22,981 bases of DNA, from NCBI GenBank assembly GCA_002803225.1, contig NXFV01000434.1:1-22981 (forward strand). Direction: 5' to 3'. The DNA is from Gamarada debralockiae. Taxonomy: Eukaryota > Ascomycota > Leotiomycetes > Helotiales > Hyphodiscaceae. The notes below the pieces were generated by a model. It ran no database searches. It was not told where the DNA came from and saw only the letters and a program-made list of their open reading frames with translations. Position 1 is the first letter of the stretch, and each line of letters begins with the position of its first letter. The position numbers were made by a program, and so were the translations under genes. Below, piece by piece: positions 10,526 to 19,396 of the stretch.

Positions 10526-12446
10526 ATGTATAGACAATTCTCTCGGATCTGGAGCAAACCTCGAGATCCCGACATAGCCAAAAGTGGGCAGCAGAGCAAG
10601 AATACTGTGAGTTACCCAGTCCGCAGGCATTGGAAACACTGTTCGATACCTTTATCACTCATATTTGACCCAGAACACGTACGCTTTCCTCGTTAGGATC
10701 GTGAAGGGTGCCGATTATCAGCAGCCTCGCGAGGTAGAAGCGCTTGCACTCTACAACGGAGCATGCACTTGCAACTATATTTCGAGGCGATTTGCTAGAG
10801 ATCAACTCCAAGTTCAAACCAACGAACCGAGCGATGATGGTGATTGCGTCTTGGTCTGGGCGTGTGAAGGCCTGGGCAGATACGAACAGCGAACCGTCTT
10901 TTGGATTGCACCCGACGCAGACTTCGACTTGTTATTTGGACAGGAAGACGACTTCAACAACCGATCCGAGAGCAACCAGTTTAATTGTGGCATTGAGAGC
11001 GGAATATTGTCCAAAGAATTTCCGCAGAGAGAGCCACCAAAATCGTTCCAAGGTGGTATCAACGATGAATTTCTGTTGCCGGTAGAGCGGTCGAGTACTC
11101 TCGACTCTGCTGGAAGATCTCGAATGCCTTCGCTGGCGGAAATCAAAAAGCAACTTGCAGCCCAGCTTGAGTGCAGTCCCGAGAGGAAGCTGAAGCACAA
11201 ATGGCGACGGGCTCTCAACATCTCCGACCCACGTTGGATGATGAGTCCAGAGGAGTTAATGCTTGGTAGGATAGACGGGGAAACGACAACACACACGGTT
11301 ACGCTTGAGTCATCCGATGAAGATAGAATCGAGGAGACACCCATTGTTCGAGACGAATCTGTTGATCTCACTGACGGTTCAGTATTCAAGGGCAACAAAC
11401 GTGTTCACTCTGGGGAGCACAGTGCACCGTCGGCATACGCAGCCGACCGCCCCAAATCTCCCAAACTTCGTAATGTGCGAGCCAGACCTCTGTCGATTCA
11501 TGCAACCTTCGACCACAAACTCGGACATGTTCTTGCAGCTACCTCGCAGACCGAAGAGGGTTCACACCTCGCCCAGAAACCCGCCATTGAGGTCGCCAGG
11601 GGCCAACCTCTTCTGGAAGAGACCAAGCCTTCCCTTGAAACATCGAAGAGATATCAATATGAACCGCTGCCCCGAAATGACAACATCCGTCTACTGAGTC
11701 TGCTGCCTGGGGAGAGCAATGAGGATATACACTGTTCTCTCTCTCTTTCGTTCCTCTCAGAGGAGTTGCAGCAACCTTCTTGCGAGTACGAGGCTTTGTC
11801 ATACACTTGGGGCTCGAACGAGCGGCCTCATAGAGTGCTAATCGATGACCTAGACTTCCCGGTGACTACGAATCTTTTTACTGCGCTACGGGAAATCCGG
11901 CTTCGCAGCCAGGTCAGAACTCTCTGGGTTGATGCCATTTGTATAAATCAAGACGACATTTCCGAGCGCCTTGACCAGGTTCAAAAAAAGGCACACATCT
12001 TCAGAGCTTCAAAGAATGTTTTATTCTGGCCCAGAGAAGAGGGTAACGGCACGACTAGTTTGCAGAAGAACCAAGTTGCCGAACAAGATGTGAGCAGTAT
12101 TTCTGACGAAATATTGTTTTCTTGTATGGGCAGAGAGTATTCTCCAAGTCATAGAATCTCGTCTGATGGCTCATCCATATCACTCTCACCTCAAGAGCCT
12201 GGGACTCGGGAGGGTGTCATTCCTCCCGCAACAACTTTCGACCAAGTGCCATCAACCAAGAAACCAGGGAAGAAAGCGAAACGAAAAAGGAGGCCAAAGG
12301 CAAAAGTCTCAGTTTCGAAGACTGAGCCATCCTGGGCTGACAAGTTCAATGAATTTTGGACGAAGGATGAGGAGGCTGGCAATTGGTACCATGATGACAA
12401 ACTAACCCAGAAAAGGATTTGGTACGACCCTCCACCCTTAGACTAA
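10526..12446 (+). CDS. Degenerate retropepsin fused to a shortened HET domain
   Basis: The model is 10526-10606 joined to 10674-12446 (intron 10607-10673, GTGAGT..CCCAG, phase 0), about 617 residues. Residues ~30-120 have a retropepsin pattern: EALALYNGACTCNYISRRF, then FDLLFGQEDDF about 60 residues later. The catalytic D-[ST]-G position reads Y-N-G at 54-56, so protease activity is probably lost. A helical segment (SLAEIKKQLAAQLE) and a disordered acidic linker follow. From ~397 comes a HET domain (heterokaryon incompatibility; in other fungi HET proteins trigger cell death): YEALSYTWGS, LWVDAICINQDD, then QVQKKAHIFRASKNVLFW. The domain stops at ~480, roughly half the usual length. It is replaced by a tail with a strongly basic cluster (KKPGKKAKRKRRPKAK), a likely nuclear signal. 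The upstream start is the first ATG of exon 1; further 5' exons are possible. The patatin gene begins 604 bases downstream on the same strand. Confidence 0.8.
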
Positions 12447-13050
12447 GATGTGTTTCTGTGTGTGACTTCTGATTATTGTATCATCCACCACATATGGAAC
12501 ACAGTGTATGGGTTCGGGTTGTACTGGGTATCTTTGGGCAATTGTAAAGAGTTTTTCAGCTTGGTGTGTGACACAAATCATCAAAAACGCACGTCAGTGT
12601 GCAAGTTCCCAATTTGAATACCACAAGTGTCGTGCATTCGCAAACAAGGACTCCAAGAGCGTGATTATGCAAGTGTGCCGTGCGGGTGCTCTTACTTTCC
12701 GAGCCTATTCGTCGCCGGCTGAGCCAATGGGAGCAGCTGAAACACCCACCTAGGTCGTGGAGCCTCATCCCAAAGGTCATCCAGGACTTGTCTGATTCAT
12801 CCACCCTCGGTGAGAGGACTGGGTTTAGCGCATTTATGGAGTAAGGCACTTTGACTCGGAAGGCTGTGCAGCTCAAGGCTTTCTTAGAGCCTCAACCCGG
12901 GGCCGGCCTTAATTAATACTCACGCCGCTGTTGCAGCCCTTTCAGTTACGTGAACATCTCCACTCAACATTTCCAACATTGAGCAAAGATTAAGGCGTCC
13001 TCCAAGCACCACTTCAATTTGATTCAAGTCTATCAATCGATCATCGAAAT
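12447..13050. other. Intergenic region with one orphan coding-like stretch
   Basis: This separates the HET gene from the patatin gene. Apart from the 60-residue coding-like stretch at 12665-12844 I see nothing supportable. The last ~150 bases are presumably promoter and 5' untranslated sequence of the patatin gene. Confidence 0.4.
12665..12844 (+). pseudogene. Orphan exon-like fragment
   Basis: An open stretch of about 60 codons follows a TGA at 12662 and ends with TAA at 12842. Its sequence is convincingly protein-like, with PIRRRLSQWEQLKHPPRSW followed by a helix SLIPKVIQDLSDSS and a Gly/Phe end. It has no ATG start. The 3' end overlaps a good donor (GA|GTAAGG at 12841), so it could be one internal exon of a lost gene or an unrecognised 3' exon of the preceding HET gene. 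I do not recognise the family. Confidence 0.35.
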
Positions 13051-14350
13051 ATGGCTTTGAAGAAGCTATTGTCCATTGGTAGGACTCCTTGCTCCTTGCC
13101 TTTACCAACAACTAATTTTCTATTGTAAAGATGGAGGCGGAGTTCGTGGTTTGGCTGCGATTGTCGTACTTGAGATGATTATGGACGCCGCGAACGAGGA
13201 ACGACGCAAGAACAATCTACCCCCACAAGAGCCATGGGAAATGTTTGATATGATTGGGGGGACGAGTACAGGCGGGAAAGAAGACCCAAACGAGTACAAT
13301 TACTGGCATTCTAACAGCATGTAGTCTGATTGCAATTATGCTTGGGCGACTTCACATGTCGCTCCAGGAGTGCAAGGAGGCATACATGACGCTGTCCAGG
13401 AAAGCCTTTTCGGAGAGGCACATTTTAGCTCGAGCCGCCGGATTCGCCGGATTAGGACCCAAGTTCGAAACAAAGCCACTTGAGGAGGCAATCATGGAGG
13501 TCCTTGACAAGGCTCAAGAGCACCTTAGAGTTAGTCCAGCCAATGCATTGCTGAAAGAGGATAATGCAGCTTGCAAAGTGTAAGCTCTACTTGTCCAACG
13601 TATATTTCATGAAGTTGGAGACTTCGCTCATCCTATTTGCAGATTTGTTGTCTCTCACCTCCAAAATACCAGCTATCAAACTGCTATCTTACGTTCGTAT
13701 CGGAATTTGGAGAAACCGCCAGAGTCGTGAGTTACCTCTCCCTTTGATTTCTTGATGCAATCTCAATTAACTTGCTCAGAATAAACACCATGAAAATCTG
13801 GCAGGCCTGCCGGGCTACATCCGCGGCGACAACATTCTACGAGCCTCTCATTATCGACGGAACAAGATATTCTGATGGCGGTCTTCTATACAACAACCCT
13901 GTTTCACAAGTGCATGCAGAAGGTAGTGAGATGTTTAGGGACGATGAAACTCTCCTTATTAGTCTTGGTACAGGGATTGCCTCTGACAAAGAGTACAACC
14001 CCAATCTTATTACAATCACAAATCAGCTGGTTGACCTTGCCACTCGAACGCAAGGGGAGGCTGATACATTCATCAGAAGAGAAGGGGAAAAGGCTGCGCG
14101 CGCGAAGCGTTACTTCCGATTTGATATCCCTGGCATCGGCAATATTGGTTTGGAGGAAGCAGACAAACTTCCTCAAATCAAGCTAGCGAGCGAGGAGTTT
14201 TTGAACAACCCAGAAGTCGGAATGAAAGTAACAAGTTGTTCGGAACAACTTGCTCTAGGTGAGCTAACACTACCAGACACGTCGACGAGTGATCCCGTTC
14301 CAAATAATGCTACTGACTTACAAGAAAGGCTTGATAGGTTGAGGCCTTAG
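13051..14350 (+). CDS. Patatin-like phospholipase; second intron has a mutated donor
   Basis: The model is 13051-13078, 13131-13275, 13325-13579, 13643-13726 and 13780-14350, 360 residues. Patatin-family enzymes (PF01734) hydrolyse acyl esters of phospholipids or neutral lipids with a Ser-Asp dyad. All elements are present: oxyanion loop DGGGVRGL (10-17), nucleophile elbow GTSTG with Ser55, and YSDGGLLYNNP with Asp203. Introns 1, 3 and 4 are normal (52, 63 and 53 nt). Intron 2 (13276-13324, 49 nt, branch CTAAC, end GTAG) starts with GAAAGA where GTAAGA is expected. It falls three residues after Ser55, and reading through it meets TAG at 13322. Without non-canonical splicing the product would be ~74 residues and inactive. 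In fungi patatin domains also occur as N-terminal effectors of NACHT-type NLRs; here a NACHT gene starts 160 bases downstream. It may be functional with GA-AG splicing or a recent pseudogene. Confidence 0.83.
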
Positions 14351-14510
14351 TGGTTTTCTACCTTCTTACCTAGTAGTCATCATGTATCTAGTTTAATTCG
14401 GAATGAGACACTCTTCTCCACAGTTTCTTTACTCCAAATGCTTCCTTCTGACTTCGTGCTAGGACTGGACCTTGGTACACCTTCTAATAGTGGTATGTTA
14501 GATACAAACC

Positions 14511-17165
14511 ATGCAGAAAAATAGTCTAATTGTTTTAGAAATCTGTCAAAGCCTTGGGTCCTACGCGGCCAACCCACGCCAAGATACAATCCCTCTGGCC
14601 CATCCCGACTCTTTTCAATGGATCTGGGATGATGCTAAGCACAACTTTGTTCCCTGGCTTAAATCTGGCTCTGGCATATTCTGGATTTTTGGGAAGCCAG
14701 CCTCAGGCAAATCAACACTCATGAAATTCCTCCTCCGGCACGACAGCACTCGCGAACATCTAGATTCCCAAGGAGGAAAATATTCAATGTGCCAGTACTT
14801 CTTTCACGAATTGAGCGAGCTTGATACGCGACAAGAGAGCTCAATCGCTGGACTTCTACATGCGATTCTTTTCCAGTTGTTGCAGCTATTCCCTGAACTC
14901 ATTCGAACCATACGCCCAATGTATAGAAAGAAAGTCCATTCACACAAAGCCCCTGGAAGCCTTACATCAATCTGGACCATTGAAAGCTTGAAGGAAGCAC
15001 TCATGAGATTGGCAACGCATTCTGTCTCCCAAAAAGTGTGTTTATTTATTGATGGGTTTGATGAATGTCGAGAAGAACGTGGCAATTACCTTGATTTCTT
15101 GAAATCTTGGCTTCAGAAAATGACAGGAAATGGCCTTTCCGTCAAGATATGCCTGTCAAGTAGGGACATACCGGCGATGAGGGAGCGTCTCGACACCCAT
15201 CAGAGCTTGGAACTTCACCTCTTCACCAGAAAGGACATCACCGACTTTGTCGGCAAAGAATTAATGAAGACAAAGAGCAAATCGATATCACTCGACAGCT
15301 ATGGCCATGAAATCATCACTAGGAATCTTATTAAAAGCGTTGTTGAGAAGGCACAAGGCGTCTTTGTGTGGGTCAAGCTGGTGGTCGCGGATCTTGTCTC
15401 TGGCCTGGAGGCTGCAGAAGATGAGGAGGATCTCGAAGTTCGTTTACAAAGCCTCCCACCGGAACTAGAAGATCTTTACGCCCACATTATCAGTCGAATT
15501 CCCTGCAGAGACCTTCACACGGCCTTCAAATACTTTCAACTCCTCCTTCGGGCGCCTGGAAAAACGTGCACACTAACACTTCTTCAGTTTCTAATGGCAG
15601 TCCAGAACCCAAAGAAGTGTCTTCAAAATCTTGATGAGTCTGGTTTAATCGAAACTTCTCCAGAAGAGATTTTGGAAAAGCTCGCCTCTTTGAAAGATCA
15701 TCTTCGAGATCGTTGCGGGAACTTGATCCAAGTCCAAACCAGAAGACATGCTCGACGCCGATGGGAACCAACTAGGCGAGAGAACGTGACATTCATACAC
15801 CTTTCATTCAAGGAGTACATCAGCAGAGACTCGGTACAGCAAGGAATCAGAGATAGAATTAAACCTTGGGGGATGCCAATTGTTCCTACAGCAGACTTAT
15901 TGCTCATGGCATCCTGTCTACTACTCTTGAAGACCCAGAAATGCTATATCCCCGATTGGGCCGACGCCAAGTATACAAATTCTCACCATATTCAGCACGA
16001 AAAAGGCGTTCCTCGAAGCCCCACGAGTGAAATTTTGAGACGACTCCAGACGCCTACTCTCGATGGCGAGGTCGAGAATGACGACGACGAAGAAGAATAC
16101 ACAGAAGAGATCTGCAGGAGGGCGCCTGACAACTTGATTGCCAAGTTCTTCAACTATGCAGGGAATCTAGAACAATTCTTCAAGAATGCGGAAACATGTA
16201 CATGCCACATCGATGAACTCGATCGCTTCTTGACGAAAGCGGACCAACGATGGGCATCCAAATTTTATACCCGGAGGACATTACATGGCGTTCCGGAGCC
16301 CGACGTGCTGTGTCTTGCTGTTTGCTGGAAGCTGAAATACTACGTGAAGGAGAAAATAAAAGAGCCCCAGCATCAGAAGAAACGTCAACCCCCTCTCCTC
16401 TTTTACGCTATGAACCCGCCAGGGTGGGCTCACGAGGAAGTGGATCTGGATTTGCTCGAAATATTGCTCAAGGCTGGAGCAAAGCCCAACGAGTCTTATA
16501 ATTACAATGGAATTAGAAAGACAACCTGGGAACACACATTGCAGCACTTCTTGCGCATCGGGTCAGCGCACCCACTCCAGGAATGGCAGAAAGTAATTGA
16601 GCTCATGCTCAATTATGGCGCTGATCCCAATCAAAAGATTTACTTGCGTGAGAGACGACGCTATACCACGGTTCTGCACTTGCTCGTTGATCAATATGGA
16701 AAGGTCGACCAGGACAGGAAAAATGAAGCTAGGGACGCTTTTCTAATGCTTTTGGACCATGGAGCAAAGGGAGAAATTGAAAATTCTGACCATATCAGTG
16801 CATTTAATTACGCCAGAAACGAGTGCACAGCCATAGCAAACACAATCTGCAATTCTGGAAATGTGCTGGTGTACAACGAGGAGTCCTCCCATGGAATTAC
16901 CGAAGGCAGCAGTGTGCATACTCCAAAGCCACCGCAAAGGCATTGCAGGAAAACCGCAGAACCTGGTTCAAAATTATTCAAGAGGCGTCACAGTGCGGTT
17001 GAAGATGAAAAATCCGAGCCTCTGGCCGGTCGACATCATGGACATCGCCCACCGCGAGAAGAGTCTGACGAGATACCCAAGCACCATGTGCCACTACCTA
17101 CGAGGCACTCGAAGCGGCTCAAAAAAGATGGAAAAGGTGGAATTCGGGATTTAAATGAGTTGTGA
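14511..17165 (+). CDS. NACHT-type STAND NTPase with degenerate ankyrin repeats
   Basis: This intronless frame encodes 884 residues. Residues 1-58 are the linker that in other fungal STAND proteins precedes NACHT (SFQWIWDD, then WLKSGSGIFWIFGKP). The NACHT core (PF05729) has Walker A GKPASGKST (61-69), Walker B VCLFIDGFDE (176-185), the sensor-like LSSRD (215-219) and a winged-helix-like region ending FIHLSFKEYI (~428-437). Such proteins bind and hydrolyse ATP and oligomerise on ligand binding. The C-terminal sensor carries at least three weak ankyrin units (LLEILLKAGAKPN, VIELMLNYGADPN, AFLMLLDHGAKGEIE). A basic tail (RHSKRLKKDGKGG) could direct it to the nucleus. No effector domain is present at the N-terminus, where most family members have about 100-250 residues of HET, patatin, SesA or Goodbye type. 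In-frame TAG at 14499 blocks simple extension, so it is either naturally short or has lost its 5' exons. Confidence 0.9.
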   Translation: MQKNSLIVLEICQSLGSYAANPRQDTIPLAHPDSFQWIWDDAKHNFVPWLKSGSGIFWIFGKPASGKSTLMKFLLRHDSTREHLDSQGGKYSMCQYFFHELSELDTRQESSIAGLLHAILFQLLQLFPELIRTIRPMYRKKVHSHKAPGSLTSIWTIESLKEALMRLATHSVSQKVCLFIDGFDECREERGNYLDFLKSWLQKMTGNGLSVKICLSSRDIPAMRERLDTHQSLELHLFTRKDITDFVGKELMKTKSKSISLDSYGHEIITRNLIKSVVEKAQGVFVWVKLVVADLVSGLEAAEDEEDLEVRLQSLPPELEDLYAHIISRIPCRDLHTAFKYFQLLLRAPGKTCTLTLLQFLMAVQNPKKCLQNLDESGLIETSPEEILEKLASLKDHLRDRCGNLIQVQTRRHARRRWEPTRRENVTFIHLSFKEYISRDSVQQGIRDRIKPWGMPIVPTADLLLMASCLLLLKTQKCYIPDWADAKYTNSHHIQHEKGVPRSPTSEILRRLQTPTLDGEVENDDDEEEYTEEICRRAPDNLIAKFFNYAGNLEQFFKNAETCTCHIDELDRFLTKADQRWASKFYTRRTLHGVPEPDVLCLAVCWKLKYYVKEKIKEPQHQKKRQPPLLFYAMNPPGWAHEEVDLDLLEILLKAGAKPNESYNYNGIRKTTWEHTLQHFLRIGSAHPLQEWQKVIELMLNYGADPNQKIYLRERRRYTTVLHLLVDQYGKVDQDRKNEARDAFLMLLDHGAKGEIENSDHISAFNYARNECTAIANTICNSGNVLVYNEESSHGITEGSSVHTPKPPQRHCRKTAEPGSKLFKRRHSAVEDEKSEPLAGRHHGHRPPREESDEIPKHHVPLPTRHSKRLKKDGKGGIRDLNEL

Positions 17166-17249
17166 ATAGGTACAAGCGAGACAGGGCATTTTGAATGCAC
17201 CCTAATAGTGCACCGTGGACCAAATGAGCCAGATGATCCGAAGAAGTTG

Positions 17250-17477
17250 ATGAGCATCGGCCGAGGTGGAACTCTCGAGTTCGGTTTGATGTACCTCAGA
17301 GTGAGTAAGTTCGAAAAGAAGTTATCGAAATTGGAGAAGAAAGCTGCGGAGACGGTCAGGAGGGAAAGTTGGTTTAAGAAGTCGAGGACGGCAAAGGAGA
17401 AGAAAGAAGATGAGAAAAAGGACGTGGAGAGGGAGGGGGCGTTGGAACATATTGTTGATGATATACCGCCGACGTAG
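17250..17477 (+). CDS. Short charged, coiled-coil-like hypothetical protein
   Basis: The first in-frame ATG is at 17250, giving 75 residues; the frame is open from about 17199. The sequence is Lys/Glu-rich with a helical run (FEKKLSKLEKKAAETVRR) and more charged residues after it. It lies 85 bases after the NACHT gene on the same strand and could be a lost 3' exon of it or a small independent gene. A perfect donor hexamer (GTAAGT) falls inside at about 17306. I do not recognise a family. Confidence 0.35.
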   Translation: MSIGRGGTLEFGLMYLRVSKFEKKLSKLEKKAAETVRRESWFKKSRTAKEKKEDEKKDVEREGALEHIVDDIPPT

Positions 17478-17631
17478 GAATTTGGGGTTTTAGTTTGGAC
17501 TTCCTTTTTCTATTTGTGCGAGTTTAGGAGTATGGTTTGCCACGGTTGTGGGGCTGGATGCATTGTTTCTTGTATTGTTATGTCGTAGATATTACATTAA
17601 GTTTCCATTCCTTCCGTACATCTCATGATCA

Positions 17632-18878
17632 TCATAATGGTAATATGCTCTTCATCGGAACACCCCATACCCAACTCGCGATCCCCATGGCTCCCAGACT
17701 CATCGTCAACGCCATCAAAAAGTTGACTTCGTTATTATCCAGCAAGTCCAGCGCCCCACTCTCAACCACTCGACTTGGCTTCTCATCTCCAAAGCTCGAC
17801 TTCCTGTACTTCTTCTTCGCATCATATTTATCCGTTCCGGTCATCTTCTTGTTGACATCATTCATTTGGTTGACTTTCACTTGTTCTTCCACCGCACCTT
17901 TTCCTTCACCCGTCAGGAGTTTCTCCTTGATCTCCGCCTCTTTCTTAAAATACATGCTATGCGGTCCTGCTTTCGAAACGAGGACTTTTCTCCCTCCTTC
18001 GCCTTCGACGATTCGGCCAGTTCTCTTGTCCACTACGCTTTTTTGTAGCCAACCTCCGAGGAAACTATCAAGAACACTCCCCAACGCGCCCCACAATGTC
18101 ATCGCGAAAGTGAATCGTTGTCTTTGCTTGAAGCTCCAGCCGCCTCCCAAAACCGAGGAACCGGGCGGGCAGAAAGGGATCAAGGCCATTGACGCCGCGA
18201 CTATTATCAGAGATCCCAGCAATCCTGCCATGAGCCCCCAAAATGTGACCCCTCCATTTGTACCCGGCGGAACTTGTCGCAGCTTCCAGGACGTTATGAG
18301 TCGAGGTCGCGATTTGGATAGGATTCCAAGCTCTGAACTGAATGTGTCCGCTGCCACTGCTGCGTAATTCGCCACTATGCCGACCACGAGGAGATCTCCG
18401 CCCCATGGGAAACAGCCTTCGGAACTGGAACTCGGGAGAACACGTTTATCGCGTTGAGAGAGTTGGTAGGCGTGGAGGAGGGTAAGGATCGATGCTACGC
18501 CGGAGTTTGCAAGGACTGTATCAATCAGCATATGAAGAGATTGGGGGGCCAAGCAATCCTTACCTTGTATATGTGTCCTCGCACCCTCACCTCCCGAGTT
18601 GCCCGATGACTGCATAGTGAGTTTGGCCTTGACGTCGTGTTTGACCTAGGATCGTTAGCAAGGACTTCAGTCAATGTAAAGTCGGTCCATGCCTTGGTGA
18701 CTCTTGTGCCCGCCAGAAAGAATACAATAAGTAGGGCGAAAGGTAAACTCCATGGGTGCACGGCGTGCGCGGCTGCTGTTAATACTGCTGTAACTATTCC
18801 CAACGGTGTGAGGGATTTGTGAGACCAAGCTCTGTATACCATAGCCAGAGTTACTGGCACAGCTATAGCAGCCTTCAT
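17632..18878 (-). CDS. TMEM19 / DUF92 family integral membrane protein
   Basis: The model is 18878-18693, 18645-18564 and 18515-17632, 383 residues. The DUF92 (PF01940) signature is clear: NYAAVAADTFSSELGILSKS followed by a loop containing PPGTNGGVTFWGL, plus multiple hydrophobic helices starting in the first 60 residues (IAVPVTLAMVYRAW and PFALLIVFFLAGTRVTK). Relatives include human TMEM19 and plant VTE6, the latter a phytyl-phosphate kinase; the fungal substrate is unknown. The second intron (18563-18516) is GT-AG. The first (18692-18646, 47 nt, branch GCTAAC, end CCTAG) starts with GC, and only this splice keeps the conserved VTK-VKHDVKAKL join. A ~90-residue insert of charged, Gly-rich sequence separates the last helices. 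It is transcribed away from the amidase gene. Confidence 0.88.
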
Positions 18879-19396
18879 TGTGAAGTTTGGGAGTCAATGT
18901 TGCGATGATGTGGTGTTGTGGTCTTGAGAAGGCAGACGGTAAGCATCTGAACATAAGGCTTCTATCCCCGAGGTGGCAGGGGTCTGTCAAAGCCATAGCC
19001 GTGCTTAGTCATCACTAACACGGAGATTTTATTTCCCCGACTTGAAACACTCCTCTCTCTTCTTTCCCTTCGTCTGCAAAGTTTTTTCGAACAATTGAGC
19101 ACAAATGCATTTTTATTACTTGTTCGATCAGTTCGTTGACGATAATGTATGACTAATGGCAAAGCTCCCTATCCACAGCCAGCTCCCCCTCTTGGACCCC
19201 TGCATGGCCAAGCAGCTGCAGGATAAGGTTTGTTCCTAGTGTAATAAGCTTGCGTGCAGCTTGACATCTCCAATTGTCAAGTAACACGGTCCCTCTTCAG
19301 ATAAAGATAATCCCGCTGTTTCTTTTCTCTGCCTTCACTCTCTCTTGTCTTAATTTCAGTCAATCTCTCAGGTCTCGCACCTGAGTCTGAGAAGTC
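18879..19396. promoter_or_regulatory. Divergent promoter region of TMEM19 and amidase genes
   Basis: This 518-base interval separates two start codons that face away from each other. It contains the GATA/CCAAT cluster listed separately and a pyrimidine-rich run (19310-19370, TCTTTTCTCT / CTCTCTCTTG) just upstream of the amidase, common at fungal transcription starts. Confidence 0.5.
19261..19310. promoter_or_regulatory. Tandem GATA sites and CCAAT box upstream of amidase
   Basis: Two adjacent AGATAA hexamers lie at 19299-19304 and 19305-19310, about 90 bases before the amidase start. They fit the HGATAR site of AreA/NIT2-type nitrogen regulators. A CCAAT box lies at 19270-19274 and is nested in an inverted repeat TTGACA..TGTCAA (19261-19266 and 19275-19280). 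The known amdS amidase promoter of Aspergillus uses GATA and CCAAT sites, so nitrogen-repression control is a reasonable inference. Confidence 0.5.

Noticed and set aside
14259..14511. A single patatin-NACHT fusion gene using the good donor at 14259
   Set aside because: I tried the acceptors at 14490 and 14501; both lead to an in-frame stop before the NACHT frame, so a simple fusion by splicing does not work.
17537..18367. A 276-codon open frame on the plus strand
   Set aside because: It is the antisense shadow of the last exon of the TMEM19/DUF92 gene, whose motifs and splice sites are clear on the minus strand.
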